Of a stretch of 64,000 nt of DNA, positions 24,938 through 34,118 are shown in pieces. Each line of letters starts with the position of its first letter. Within the stretch, counting starts at the first letter, position 1. The stretch spans positions 2,356,001-2,420,000 of the forward strand of contig NZ_CP031010.1 of NCBI RefSeq assembly GCF_003584565.2. Reading direction: 5' to 3'. Origin of the DNA: Alteromonas sp. RKMC-009. GTDB taxonomy: Bacteria > Pseudomonadota > Gammaproteobacteria > Enterobacterales > Alteromonadaceae. The notes under the pieces were generated by a model. The model saw only the letters and a program-made list of their open reading frames with translations, was not told the origin of the DNA and searched no databases. A program made the translations under genes and the position numbers.

Positions 24938-25969
24938 ATGTTGGAGTTTTTGTACGAATACGGATTATTTCTGGCTAAAGCCGTGACGCTGGTAGTAGCC
25001 ATAGTGGTAGTACTTATTGCTATCGTCGCCAGTGCCAGCCGGCAGAAGCCCGGAAAAGGGCACCTTGAAATCGTGTCTCTGACAGAGCAACTGAACGATA
25101 TTAAACATTACGCCCGTTCTGTTCTGCTGGATAAAGCCGCTATGAAAAAACTGGCGAAAGAACAGAAAAAAGAAGGTAAAAAGGCTAAATCAGATAAAGA
25201 TAAAAAAGAGGATGAAGAAGCTTCACGTCTTTTTGTTATCGATTTTACCGGTTCCATGGATGCCCACGAAGTTGAGCGTCTTCGTGAGGAAGTGACTGCT
25301 GTACTGTGTGTGGCACAAAAGCAGGATGAAGTGCTGGTCAGGCTGGAAAGTGGCGGTGGCGTTGTTCATGGTTATGGTCTGGCAGCGTCACAATTGCAGC
25401 GCATTAAAGAGAAAGGGATCAAGCTGACGGTAGCAGTTGATAAAGTCGCTGCCAGTGGTGGCTACATGATGGCCTGTGTGGCAGATACTCTGCTGTCTGC
25501 CCGTTTCGCCTACATCGGTTCAATTGGTGTACTGGCGCAAATCCCTAATGTGAACAAACTGCTCAAAAAACATGATATTGAATTCGAGCAGCACACTGCC
25601 GGTGATTACAAACGTACGTTAACAGTGTTTGGCGAAAACACTGAAGAAGGCCGTGAAAAATTCAGAAAAGATCTGGAAAACATCCATGTTCAGTTTAAAG
25701 ACTGGGTGAAGTCTCAACGTGAAACACTGGATATTGAAAAAGTGGCTACCGGCGAAGTATGGCTGGGCAGTGAAGCGAAGGAGATAGGACTGGTAGATGA
25801 CATCATGACCTCTGATGACTACATTCTTTCTCACCATCCGGCCCGTGAAATCTTTGCAGTGAAATATGCGACAAAGAAAAGCATGGCAGAGAAATTAGGG
25901 ATCTCAGTATCTGCAGCAGCAGAAAGCACTGTGATGCGCCTGTTGTCCAAATCCCGCCACTGGTTCTGA
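24938..25969 (+). CDS. sohB: SohB signal-peptide-peptidase-like inner-membrane protease
   Basis: Membrane-bound S49 serine protease, about 343 residues from ATG 24938 (AGGAGA just upstream; frame extends to 24884 but E. coli SohB also starts at the LLSEYGLFLAK-like segment). One N-terminal membrane helix, then a Lys-rich charged linker, then the protease domain: VIDFTGSMDAHEVERLREE, nucleophile Ser in VDKVAASGGYMMAC and general-base Lys in HTAGDYKRT. Acts on the periplasmic side; in E. coli it is a multicopy suppressor of degP. Followed 14 bases later by a TetR gene. Confidence 0.93.
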   Translation: MLEFLYEYGLFLAKAVTLVVAIVVVLIAIVASASRQKPGKGHLEIVSLTEQLNDIKHYARSVLLDKAAMKKLAKEQKKEGKKAKSDKDKKEDEEASRLFVIDFTGSMDAHEVERLREEVTAVLCVAQKQDEVLVRLESGGGVVHGYGLAASQLQRIKEKGIKLTVAVDKVAASGGYMMACVADTLLSARFAYIGSIGVLAQIPNVNKLLKKHDIEFEQHTAGDYKRTLTVFGENTEEGREKFRKDLENIHVQFKDWVKSQRETLDIEKVATGEVWLGSEAKEIGLVDDIMTSDDYILSHHPAREIFAVKYATKKSMAEKLGISVSAAAESTVMRLLSKSRHWF

Positions 25970-25983
25970 TCTGCTGATTTCAC

Positions 25984-26613
25984 ATGGCGAAAGACACTAA
26001 AAAACGTATTCTGGATGCAGCTGAAACCCTGTTTGCTGAACAGGGTTATGCACAAACTTCCATGCGTGCAATTACCGCCCGCGCAGATGTGAATCTGGCG
26101 TCGGTAAATTATCATTTTGGCAGTAAAAAAAATCTTATTCAGGCAGTGCTGAAGCGCTATTTTGATGTATTGATGCCACAAATTGATGATGTCCTGAACA
26201 GCACCGGCACAGAGACCGGTGCGGACGGTGTGGAAAGTCTTTTGCTTTCCCTGGTTCCGCCCATGATGACCTTGTCGGATATCCGCCCAGAAGGTACTGC
26301 ACTGTTTGTCCAGCTACTGGGCAGGGGCTACAACGAAACTCAGGGACATCTTCGCCGTTTCATCATGCATGACTATGGCAGTACGGTAGCTAAGCTGATG
26401 ATGGCCTTACATGCTTGTTTACCCCACGTAGAAGATGATGAACTATTCTGGCGTCTGCATTTCGCCATCGGCAGCTTTGTTTTTTCCATGGCATCCAGCC
26501 GGGCACTGACAGAAATCGCGGAATCAGATTTTAACCAGAAAGTGGATATTAAAGCCGTGATCCTTCATCTTGTTCCCTTCGTTTCACAAGGTATCGCCGG
26601 CCGTCAGGTCTGA
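25984..26613 (+). CDS. TetR-family regulator, PsrA-like
   Basis: 209-residue repressor. The N-terminal helix-turn-helix reads KKRILDAAETLFAEQGYAQTSMRAITARADVNLASVNYHFGSK; the C-terminal ligand domain resembles PsrA, the fatty-acid-sensing TetR regulator of beta-oxidation and stress in Pseudomonas and Shewanella. In Shewanella psrA lies near sohB as remembered, which supports the call. Spacing of 14 bases to sohB suggests one transcript. The name is not assigned because several TetR groups share this outline. Confidence 0.7.
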   Translation: MAKDTKKRILDAAETLFAEQGYAQTSMRAITARADVNLASVNYHFGSKKNLIQAVLKRYFDVLMPQIDDVLNSTGTETGADGVESLLLSLVPPMMTLSDIRPEGTALFVQLLGRGYNETQGHLRRFIMHDYGSTVAKLMMALHACLPHVEDDELFWRLHFAIGSFVFSMASSRALTEIAESDFNQKVDIKAVILHLVPFVSQGIAGRQV

Positions 26614-26641
26614 GTTACACCGCTTATTTCAGGAGAATGGT

Positions 26642-27403
26642 ATGGCAATCAGCAGACATGAGCTGGTCTGTGCGCTGGACACATTATTACGCCCTCAGGA
26701 TGTTCAGGATTATTGTCCTAATGGCTTGCAGGTTGAGGGTGCTGACCGGATCCGTAAAGTCATTACCGGTGTAACAGCCTCACAGGCACTGATTGATGAA
26801 GCCGTCCGGCGGGAAGCTGACGCTATTCTTGTGCATCACGGCTATTTCTGGAAAGGGGAAGACCCCGTAATCACCGGCATGAAGGGAAAGCGTATCCGTA
26901 CATTGCTTGCCAACAACATCAATCTTATCGCCTATCATCTGCCGGTAGATATTCACGCCAGTTGCGGCAATAACGTACAACTTGGCAGTTTAATGGGACT
27001 CAGCAATCTGGCTCCTGCGAAAGGCGTGAAGCCCGAGGGGATCATCTATACCGGTGAGTGCAGCGAACCTGTTCTGGCTTCAGAATTTAAAGCCCGTCTT
27101 GAAAATAAACTCGGCAGGTCTGTACTGCATGAAGGAGACGCCGGTGACCGGCTGGAAACCTTCGCATGGTGCACGGGCGGCGGTCAGGGATATATAGAGA
27201 AGGCGGTTGCAATGGGCGCAGATGCGTTTATTACCGGTGAGGTCTCTGAACAGACCATACATGTTGCCCGTGAACTTGGTATTCATTTTTTTGCTGCCGG
27301 TCATCATGCTACTGAGCGCTACGGTATTAAAGCGGTGGGAGAGTGGTTGTCTTCCTCTTTCGACATTACCGTTGATTTCATCGATATTGATAACCCAGCC
27401 TGA
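26642..27403 (+). CDS. Nif3/YbgI-family dinuclear metal protein
   Basis: Cytoplasmic 253-residue protein of the Nif3-like (GTP cyclohydrolase I type 2 homologue) family, toroidal hexamers with a two-metal site in known structures. Ligand motifs: LVHHGYFW, VDIHASCGN and the C-terminal GHHATERYG with TGEVSEQ before it. Start at ATG 26642, with AGGAGA upstream; the frame is open to 26570 but that part overlaps the TetR gene. Biochemical role of the family is not settled. Probably in the sohB-tetR transcript. Confidence 0.85.
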   Translation: MAISRHELVCALDTLLRPQDVQDYCPNGLQVEGADRIRKVITGVTASQALIDEAVRREADAILVHHGYFWKGEDPVITGMKGKRIRTLLANNINLIAYHLPVDIHASCGNNVQLGSLMGLSNLAPAKGVKPEGIIYTGECSEPVLASEFKARLENKLGRSVLHEGDAGDRLETFAWCTGGGQGYIEKAVAMGADAFITGEVSEQTIHVARELGIHFFAAGHHATERYGIKAVGEWLSSSFDITVDFIDIDNPA

Positions 27404-27426
27404 TTTCCGGCGCAAAGAAACGACTT

Positions 27427-28182
27427 ATGAAATCCACTGACCAGTATTTTGATGGTATCGCAGATAAATTCGCGAGTAACATCTACGGCACGACCAAGGG
27501 CCGTCTGCGGCATCTTTTGTTACTTGATATCCTTAAACCTCTCCTTGAGAAGATGCCGGTCAGCAAGGTAATTGATCTGGGCGGCGGGACGGGCATCATG
27601 ACCCGTGAAGTTGCACAGATGGGTCATGATGTCACGTTGGTGGATGCGTCTGCAGATGTACTTTTGCTGGCTCAGGAATATCTGGCCGGTTTGGAAAATG
27701 TGACGTTCAGAAAAGGCACTATTCAGTCTGAAACCGATCTTCAGCGCTATGATGTTGTTATCTGTCATGCTGTTCTTGAATGGCTCGCCAGTCCGCTAGA
27801 AACCCTGTCGGAAATCTGTCTTAACATGCGCCCGGGGGCGCTGCTGAGTCTGACCTTTTTTAACCGCGATGCGGCGTTATTTGGTAATGCTGTATATGGA
27901 AATTTTGATTACATTGCCAAAGGCATGAAAGTCAAAAATCAGGTCAGACTGAATCCGCAGAATCCGCTTGCCCCTGCAGACGTGATCCGCTGTGTTGAAG
28001 AAGCCGGCATGGAAATAAAGTCGTTAAGCGGTATCCGCTGTTTTCATGATTACATGAGAGAGAGACATCTCAGCGACAGTCAGTTTGAAGAGCTTGTTGC
28101 ACTGGAAAGACAATATATGAATACCGAGCCGTTTTGCCGGCTCGGCAAGTACATGCATTTGCTGATCAGCAAGCCGGCTTAA
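27427..28182 (+). CDS. cmoM: tRNA 5-carboxymethoxyuridine methyltransferase CmoM
   Basis: SAM-dependent enzyme that methylates cmo5U34 to mcmo5U in some tRNAs. 251 residues; DGIADKFASNIYGTTKGRLR at the N terminus is nearly as in E. coli CmoM, followed by the SAM motif VIDLGGGTGIMTREVA, CHAVLEWLASP, and NFDYIAKGMK, with HDYMRERH near the end. It lies 24 bases after the Nif3 gene and overlaps the convergent ldhA gene by 17 bases at the 3' end, with no room for a terminator between them. Confidence 0.93.
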   Translation: MKSTDQYFDGIADKFASNIYGTTKGRLRHLLLLDILKPLLEKMPVSKVIDLGGGTGIMTREVAQMGHDVTLVDASADVLLLAQEYLAGLENVTFRKGTIQSETDLQRYDVVICHAVLEWLASPLETLSEICLNMRPGALLSLTFFNRDAALFGNAVYGNFDYIAKGMKVKNQVRLNPQNPLAPADVIRCVEEAGMEIKSLSGIRCFHDYMRERHLSDSQFEELVALERQYMNTEPFCRLGKYMHLLISKPA

Positions 28183-29173
28183 CCAGAAAGGTGGTGGTAT
28201 CCATGGTGCCGTTTGCACAGGCTGCCACATTGCTCAGCGTGGTTTGTGCAATCTGTCCCAGTGCTTCCTGAGTAAAAAAGCCCTGATGGCCGGTGATCAG
28301 AACATTGTGAAACGTGGATAAACGCTCAAATACATCGTCCTGGATGATTTCACAGGAATGATCTTTGAAGAACAGCTCTGATTCCATTTCATAGACATCA
28401 AGTCCCAGATAACCGATCTTATGCGACTTTAACCCGTTAATTAACGCCTGCGTATCGGCAAGACCACCCCTTGAGGTGTTGATCAGCATCACACCATCAC
28501 GCATTTTACTGATGCTTTCTTCATTGATCATATGATAACTGTGCTGATTCAGAGGACAATGCAAACTGATGATATGAGCGCGGGACAACAGCTCATCCAG
28601 GGGAACAAATCGTGCCCCGGCATCCTGCAACTGACGGTCAGGAGCGGGGTCGTAGCATAATACTTCACAGCCGAAACCCAATAGGATTCGTGCAGTGGCA
28701 CGGCCTATATGACCGGTGCCGATAATACCTGTGGTTTTTCCGGCCATGTTGAAGCCCAGCAACCCGTTTAAATCAAAATTACCTTCTTTAACCCGGTTGT
28801 ACGCTTTGTGCATACGCCGGTTTAATGTCAGCATCAGCGCTACTGCATGTTCTGCAACTGCTTCAGGTGCGTAAGCCGGCACGTGCGACACCGCAAGCCC
28901 CAAACGTTTCGCCGCCTCCAAATCCACATTGTTATATCCCGCACAGCGCAGAGCAATATGACTCACGCCTGACGCCTTTAATTTCTCCAATACAACGGCA
29001 TTTACCGTGTCATTCACAAATACGCAAACCGCGTCGAGTCCGTCGCACAGTGGCACAGTGTTCTCATCCAGACGGGCAGGGAAGCAGTGCAGATGGACAT
29101 CCCCGCCGGCCAGTTTGCTGATTGACGTTTCATCGTAGGGCTGGCAACTGAATATACCCATTTGTATGGTCAT
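28166..29173 (-). CDS. ldhA: D-lactate dehydrogenase (NAD-dependent, fermentative)
   Basis: Reduces pyruvate to D-lactate with NADH. About 335 residues from ATG 29173 (GGAG about 10 bases upstream); an open extension to 29212 is less likely. D-2-hydroxyacid dehydrogenase motifs: IALRCAGYNNVDL, PAYAPEAVAEHAV, Rossmann GIIGTGHIGRATA, NTSRGGLAD with the catalytic Arg, and HNVLITGHQGFFTQEAL with the catalytic His. Close to E. coli LdhA along its length. Placed 16 bases after a glutathione peroxidase gene on the same strand. Confidence 0.9.
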   Translation of the reverse strand: MTIQMGIFSCQPYDETSISKLAGGDVHLHCFPARLDENTVPLCDGLDAVCVFVNDTVNAVVLEKLKASGVSHIALRCAGYNNVDLEAAKRLGLAVSHVPAYAPEAVAEHAVALMLTLNRRMHKAYNRVKEGNFDLNGLLGFNMAGKTTGIIGTGHIGRATARILLGFGCEVLCYDPAPDRQLQDAGARFVPLDELLSRAHIISLHCPLNQHSYHMINEESISKMRDGVMLINTSRGGLADTQALINGLKSHKIGYLGLDVYEMESELFFKDHSCEIIQDDVFERLSTFHNVLITGHQGFFTQEALGQIAQTTLSNVAACANGTMDTTTFLVKPAC

Positions 29174-29189
29174 GAATATTATGCTCCGT

Positions 29190-29675
29190 CTATTCCCGTA
29201 TGATCGGGTCAATAATTTTTTGCAGTGCGTCGGGTTTGGTTACCGGCGCATAGCGTCCACGAACCTTACCGTCACGATCAACAACAAACTTGGTAAAATT
29301 CCATTTAATTGCCTTAGAGCCAAGCACGCCCCTGGCTTCATTTTTAAGATAAGTAAACAAGGGATCTTCGTCCGGTCCGTTCACGTCTATCTTCGCCGAG
29401 ATGGGAAAGGATACGCCGTAGTTGAGTTCGCAAAACTGTTTAATATCGTCATCACTGCCGGGTTCCTGACTACCGAACTGATTACAGGGAAAACCGATAA
29501 TCATTAAATCGTGAGGCTCATACCGGAGAAAGAGCTTTTCGAGACCCTCATACTGAGGCGTAAATCCGCACCGGCTTGCCGTGTTAACAAAGACAATGAC
29601 AAACCCTTTCAATTTACTGAGCGCCAGCGTTTCGCCGGTATTTAATGTGACGGTATAATCATAAATTGAAGACAT
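29190..29675 (-). CDS. glutathione peroxidase family thiol peroxidase
   Basis: 161-residue cytoplasmic peroxidase that reduces hydroperoxides. Catalytic Cys36 (NTASRCGFTPQY) replaces selenocysteine; FPCNQFGSQEPG and KWNFTKF supply the other active-site residues. The second conserved Cys in FPCNQF suggests a thioredoxin-linked cycle as in BtuE-type enzymes. ATG 29675 has AAAGGA upstream. First gene of a probable two-gene operon with ldhA, which would link peroxide defence with redox balance. Confidence 0.88.
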   Translation of the reverse strand: MSSIYDYTVTLNTGETLALSKLKGFVIVFVNTASRCGFTPQYEGLEKLFLRYEPHDLMIIGFPCNQFGSQEPGSDDDIKQFCELNYGVSFPISAKIDVNGPDEDPLFTYLKNEARGVLGSKAIKWNFTKFVVDRDGKVRGRYAPVTKPDALQKIIDPIIRE

Positions 29676-29820
29676 AGAGTTAATCCTTTACGGCAAGTGA
29701 AACGCGGTCAGAAGCTACTTTTAGCATGAAATTTGTTATTATTCAGCCGGTTTCGGTACAGACGGTTTTTTTTAACCGGCCTGTTATCACTTTTGCAGAC
29801 ACACGGAGAATAGGTAACCG

Positions 29821-30681
29821 GTGAAAAAATTAACGTTTCTTGGACTTGGTGTCATGGGCTACCCCATGGCAGGGCATCTGCAAAAAGCAGGATTTGATGT
29901 AACAGTTTACAACCGCACTACTGCTAAGGCAGAAGCCTGGGTGAAGGAGTATTGCGGGTCTTTTGAGCCTGCTGTAGCGGCTGCAGTTCGTGGTGCTGAA
30001 ATCGTATTTATGTGCGTCGGTAATGACAATGACGTTATGGACGTAGCCGGTCAGGCAACAGAGGCGATGGATGCCGGTGCCATTCTGGTAGACCATACAA
30101 CGGCGTCAGCAGATGTGGCGCGCACCTTATGGGAAACCTGTAAAGGGAAACAACTGGGTTTTCTTGATGCCCCGGTATCCGGTGGTCAGGCCGGCGCTGA
30201 AAACGGCCAGCTTACTATTATGACCGGCGGCGATGAAGCTGTGTTTGATGTGGTAAAGCCTGTCATGGACAACTATGCAAGACACAGCCAGTTGCTGGGA
30301 AAGGCTGGCAGCGGACAGCTGGCCAAAATGATGAATCAGATTTGTATTGCCGGCATTGTTCAGGGGCTGGCTGAGGCGCTGCACTTTGGTCAGCAGGCAG
30401 GGCTCGATTGTGCAGCCGTGGTTGACGTTATTTCAATAGGTGCAGCACAGTCATGGCAAATGGAAAATCGTGCAGCGACCATGCTGGATGGCAAATATGA
30501 CTATGGTTTCGCCGTAGACTGGATGCGTAAAGATCTCGCCATTGCACTGGATGAGGCGCGCAGGAACGGTTCTACGCTGGCACTGACTGCGCTGGTCGAC
30601 CAATATTACGCTGATGTACAAAAATCCGGTGGTGGTCGCTGGGATACTTCCAGCCTGCTGACCCGTTTAGCCGCTAAATAA
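29821..30681 (+). CDS. 3-hydroxyisobutyrate dehydrogenase-family NAD(P) oxidoreductase
   Basis: 286-residue beta-hydroxyacid dehydrogenase. FLGLGVMGYPMAGHL is the dinucleotide site; DAPVSGGQAGAENGQLTIM is the substrate motif; catalytic Lys is in GSGQLAKMMNQ; MRKDLAIALDEA follows. It differs from the MmsB in the valine operon at 36456, with YDYGFAVDWMRKD typical of GarR/GlxR-type reductases. GTG start. Placed alone, divergent from the peroxidase. Substrate not decided: tartronate semialdehyde, succinate semialdehyde and 3-hydroxyisobutyrate are possible. Confidence 0.8.
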   Translation: MKKLTFLGLGVMGYPMAGHLQKAGFDVTVYNRTTAKAEAWVKEYCGSFEPAVAAAVRGAEIVFMCVGNDNDVMDVAGQATEAMDAGAILVDHTTASADVARTLWETCKGKQLGFLDAPVSGGQAGAENGQLTIMTGGDEAVFDVVKPVMDNYARHSQLLGKAGSGQLAKMMNQICIAGIVQGLAEALHFGQQAGLDCAAVVDVISIGAAQSWQMENRAATMLDGKYDYGFAVDWMRKDLAIALDEARRNGSTLALTALVDQYYADVQKSGGGRWDTSSLLTRLAAK

Positions 30682-30684
30682 CGG

Positions 30685-32343
30685 CTAGCCGGCAGAGGCT
30701 TGTGTGTCGTCTGCCGGTGTTACCGGTGTCGCTGTCAGAAAGTAAGCCGCGTCGGCTTCGGCAACTTTTCTCAACCTGAGCAAACGTTGTCTGTTGGCAT
30801 TATTCAGCGCACCGGTATCAATTTTGTCCAGTAATGTGGCGACGGTGTAATTACGGTAACTGTGATGACGGGATTCCAGCATACACTGCAGCAGGTTGAG
30901 TCCGAATGCCTGCGTTGCCGGCATCATCTGAAAGGCCTGATAGAAGTAATACATTGCACGGACATAATCTTTACTAATAAACATCCGCATGCCCGTTTCA
31001 TTCAGCTCCAGCGCTCTCTCACTGGCCAGCCCCATACTTTTTTCAGCCCGGGTCAGTACACTCTCGTTTAATGTTTGCGCAGACAAATCATCGTCCAGAT
31101 GATTTCTCTCATGTGCCATAGCCAGTAAGTCTTTGGCTTTCTCTGTATTGCCTAGCGCATTATTGATTTTGGCGGCCACGATGAGGGTGGCGGGATCGGT
31201 GCGCACAAACATGTCCATGTGTTCGTGAGTCAGGTATTGCTCCGCTTTTGCCGGGTCATTTTCAAGCACCGCAGCGAAGGCAAGAAGATAGTCTTTCTTC
31301 TGTAATTGTTGCTGATCGTTCTGATTACGTCCTGCAATCCCTACCAGCCGGCGGGCCTGAGTCAGGCTTTCGTCCCGGTTAGATTTTGGCTGCTCTTCCG
31401 CGATAGAGAGATAAAACTCTGCCAGCTCAAAGGTGAATTCGTTAAACCTGTCCCGGGTACTGCGGTTGTAATCACGTTTCTTCTGCAGCAGTTCGATCCC
31501 TTCCAGTACTTTGTCCTGCTTTTGATAAGTTAACGACTTCAATCGTGTGGCCGGTACACTTAAGTCACTGGTTTTGATGTGGTTCAGATAGAACTCTGCC
31601 TGCGACCAGGCCTCCTGTTCAAAACACAGACAGGCGAGCCACTCAAATGCCTTATCCCGTGCCAGTGAATTGGTCATCAGATCGGACAATTCTTCTTTAC
31701 AGTCTGCCCAGTTACCCGCCAGGTACTCGCATTTTATTTTTCCCCACTGGGCCCAGAGCACACGTTCTGAGCGCGCCAGCACAGACTCGTATAGTGCTTT
31801 AGCTGCCAGTAACTGACCATTCTGAAACAGGATCCTGGCGTGAAGTTTCAGCACATCGTTTTTGAGCTTTGCCGGCGTTTTCTGATTATTCAGTTTCGCG
31901 ACACTTTGCAGCGCGCCGGCGGGATCGTTATTGTCCAGTGCATTGAGTGCCTGTTTGACATAATTCCGGTAACTGAGGTAGTGACTGAGACCACGTGAAA
32001 GGGTGGCAATGTTGTAGGGCTTGATGATCAGCAAATCCGGCTGTGCATCGATGATCTGGCCCACCGTTTGTGGCAGCCGGTCTGCCGTAATAAACACGAT
32101 GCCGGTACTGGGCCGGATAAACTGGCTTTGCCGGAGTTGATGTACCCATTCCACACCGTTTTTACCTTGCCCGAGGTGAAAGTCCATCAGAATAATTTCA
32201 AAGTGTTGCCGGCGCAGGGCTGACTTGAGCTCTGCGCCGTTACTGAAACTGCTGATTTCGAATTCGCCCACAGGCAAAAGGTGGCTTCTTATTGCTGAAC
32301 GCGCAGTGGCATTGTCTTCGATAATCGCCAGACGGTAAGGCAT
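30685..32343 (-). CDS. response regulator with C-terminal TPR region (REC-TPR 1)
   Basis: About 552 residues from ATG 32343, which gives MPYRLAIIEDN; an open extension to 32427 is not favoured. The receiver domain has the acidic pair IIEDN, phospho-acceptor D54 (ILMDFHLG), Thr in VFITAD and Lys in IIKPY. The rest (about 130-550) is helical with tetratricopeptide-like repeats and no DNA-binding or catalytic output domain, so it probably acts through protein binding. It is a paralogue of the protein at 51419-53059, sharing REC plus TPR layout and a common C-terminal LNLLQC block. No kinase gene adjoins it. Divergent from the mms operon. Confidence 0.75.
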   Translation of the reverse strand: MPYRLAIIEDNATARSAIRSHLLPVGEFEISSFSNGAELKSALRRQHFEIILMDFHLGQGKNGVEWVHQLRQSQFIRPSTGIVFITADRLPQTVGQIIDAQPDLLIIKPYNIATLSRGLSHYLSYRNYVKQALNALDNNDPAGALQSVAKLNNQKTPAKLKNDVLKLHARILFQNGQLLAAKALYESVLARSERVLWAQWGKIKCEYLAGNWADCKEELSDLMTNSLARDKAFEWLACLCFEQEAWSQAEFYLNHIKTSDLSVPATRLKSLTYQKQDKVLEGIELLQKKRDYNRSTRDRFNEFTFELAEFYLSIAEEQPKSNRDESLTQARRLVGIAGRNQNDQQQLQKKDYLLAFAAVLENDPAKAEQYLTHEHMDMFVRTDPATLIVAAKINNALGNTEKAKDLLAMAHERNHLDDDLSAQTLNESVLTRAEKSMGLASERALELNETGMRMFISKDYVRAMYYFYQAFQMMPATQAFGLNLLQCMLESRHHSYRNYTVATLLDKIDTGALNNANRQRLLRLRKVAEADAAYFLTATPVTPADDTQASAG

Positions 32344-32466
32344 GAAGGGCACCAGTAATGTAATGAAAGTACGAACTTTGTCATACCGGAATTTAATAAA
32401 TATATCAGCGCTTTGACGGTTCGTCATCTATACGAAAAGATAATAGTCCCGGGAGCAGGCATTATT

Positions 32467-32482
32467 TACCGGTATACCGGTA
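32467..32482. promoter_or_regulatory. perfect 16-bp palindrome between REC-TPR 1 and mmsA
   Basis: TACCGGTATACCGGTA is a perfect palindrome, placed about 125 bases before the REC-TPR start and 135 bases before mmsA. Possible operator for a dimeric regulator; no known motif is assigned. Confidence 0.4.
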
Positions 32483-32545
32483 GTCTGGTTTGTCGCGCGG
32501 AACATCTGTCATGTCACAATATATTTACAAAATAGTTTTATTTGT

Positions 32546-32568
32546 TTTACGTTAACGTTTACGTAAAC
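32546..32568. promoter_or_regulatory. overlapping palindromes, LiuR-like operator of the mms operon
   Basis: Two overlapping perfect palindromes, ACGTTAACGT (32549-32558) and GTTTACGTAAAC (32557-32568), within 50-70 bases of the mmsA ATG. MerR-family LiuR controls branched-chain amino-acid degradation in gammaproteobacteria, and its sites as remembered contain TTTACGT/ACGTAAA blocks like these. No liuR gene is in the window. Confidence 0.45.
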
Positions 32569-32616
32569 CTGTGTGATTGTTTAAGGTAACAGGGTATTCA
32601 CTAACAAGAGAACCTT

Positions 32617-34107
32617 ATGCAACAGGTGCTGATGCTGATAAACGGGGAATGGGTAAACGGACAGTCTGAAGACAGGATTGTCGTTACCAACCCCGCCACC
32701 AATGAACCCATTGCACAAATTTGCAGTGCATCACATAACGACATGGATGCAGCCGTTGCCACTGCTGCAAAAGCGTTTGAAAGCTGGCGTGATGTGCCGG
32801 TGACCGAACGGGCCCGTCTGATGATGCGTTACCAGGCGTTACTGAAAGCGCACCATGACGAACTGGCGACATTGCTTGCCAGCGAGACCGGCAAGACCTT
32901 TGACGATGCCAAAGGTGATGTATGGCGCGGTATTGAAGTGGTTGAACAGGCGATGAACGTGCCGTCCCTGATGATGGGCGAAACGGTTGAAAACGTTGCC
33001 CGTAACATAGATACCGCCAGCTATATTCAGCCGCTGGGAGTATGCGCCGGCATCACCCCGTTTAATTTTCCGGCTATGATCCCGCTGTGGATGTTTCCTC
33101 TGGCCATTGCCTGCGGCAATACCTTTGTACTGAAGCCTTCTGAGCAGGATCCGCTGACGCCTAACCGCCTGGCAGAGCTGTTTATGCAAGCCGGTGCGCC
33201 GGCAGGCGTGCTGAATGTGGTGCACGGCGGTAAAGAGCAGGTTGATGTTCTGCTTCATCATGGAGACATTAAAGCCGTGTCGTTTGTGGGTTCTGTTCCT
33301 GTTGGTCAGTACATTTACAAAACTGCCACCGCAAACCTAAAACGTGCCCAGTGCTTCGCCGGTGCGAAGAACCATACCGTGATCATGCCCGACGCGAACA
33401 AAGAACATGTTCTGAATAACCTCGTGGGTGCATCGGTCGGGGCAGCCGGGCAGCGTTGTATGGCAATTTCTGCCGCGGTGTTTGTGGGCGGGTCTGAAAA
33501 GTGGATCCCTGAGCTGGCTAAACGCATCAGTGAAATTAAACCGGGCCTGTGGAATGACCCCGAAGCCGGTTTTGGTCCGCTGATTTCTGCAGCAGCAAAA
33601 CAACGTGTGTTATCCCTGATTAAAGCCGGTAAGGAAGAAGGGGCAGAATGTCTGGCTGACGGTTCTGACTTTACTGTCCCAGGATGTGAAAAGGGTAACT
33701 GGGTAGGCCCGGTGGTGTTTGACCGGGTAACACCGGAAATGACCATCTATAAAGAAGAGATTTTCGGCCCCGTCTTGTCCTGCATGCGGGCAGAGTCTCT
33801 GGAGGATGCACTGAAGCTGGTAAACAATAATCCTTATGGCAACGGTACCAGCATATTCACTAACAGCGGTGCAGCGGCCAGAAAGTATCAGCGTGAAGTT
33901 ACCGTGGGTCAGGTGGGTATTAATGTGCCGATCCCTGTGCCGCTGCCATTCTTTTCGTTTACCGGCTGGAAAAATTCGTTTTACGGCGATTTACATGCTT
34001 ACGGTAAACAGGCAATCCGCTTTTATACCGAAACTAAAACGGTAACCAGTCGCTGGCTGGATGATGATATTCCGGGTGGTCCGAACCTGACTATTTCGAT
34101 GGATTAG
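32617..34107 (+). CDS. mmsA: methylmalonate-semialdehyde dehydrogenase (CoA-acylating)
   Basis: Converts methylmalonate semialdehyde to propionyl-CoA in valine degradation. 496 residues, aldehyde dehydrogenase fold: [21 protein letters not shown] (typical of the CoA-acylating subgroup), [11 protein letters not shown], catalytic Cys281 in [18 protein letters not shown] and [11 protein letters not shown] near the end. First gene of a four-gene operon; the next gene starts 11 bases on. Promoter region carries two palindromic elements. Confidence 0.95.
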   Translation: MQQVLMLINGEWVNGQSEDRIVVTNPATNEPIAQICSASHNDMDAAVATAAKAFESWRDVPVTERARLMMRYQALLKAHHDELATLLASETGKTFDDAKGDVWRGIEVVEQAMNVPSLMMGETVENVARNIDTASYIQPLGVCAGITPFNFPAMIPLWMFPLAIACGNTFVLKPSEQDPLTPNRLAELFMQAGAPAGVLNVVHGGKEQVDVLLHHGDIKAVSFVGSVPVGQYIYKTATANLKRAQCFAGAKNHTVIMPDANKEHVLNNLVGASVGAAGQRCMAISAAVFVGGSEKWIPELAKRISEIKPGLWNDPEAGFGPLISAAAKQRVLSLIKAGKEEGAECLADGSDFTVPGCEKGNWVGPVVFDRVTPEMTIYKEEIFGPVLSCMRAESLEDALKLVNNNPYGNGTSIFTNSGAAARKYQREVTVGQVGINVPIPVPLPFFSFTGWKNSFYGDLHAYGKQAIRFYTETKTVTSRWLDDDIPGGPNLTISMD

Positions 34108-34118
34108 AGGAGACGACG

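Noticed and set aside
29746..29780. Inverted repeat GCCGGTT/AACCGGC upstream of the 3-hydroxyisobutyrate-dehydrogenase-like gene as an operator
   Set aside because: Short arms with a 21-base loop; such pairs are expected by chance in this composition.
33315..33746. Minus-strand frames inside mmsA
   Set aside because: Shadows of the GC-rich third-codon pattern of the real gene.
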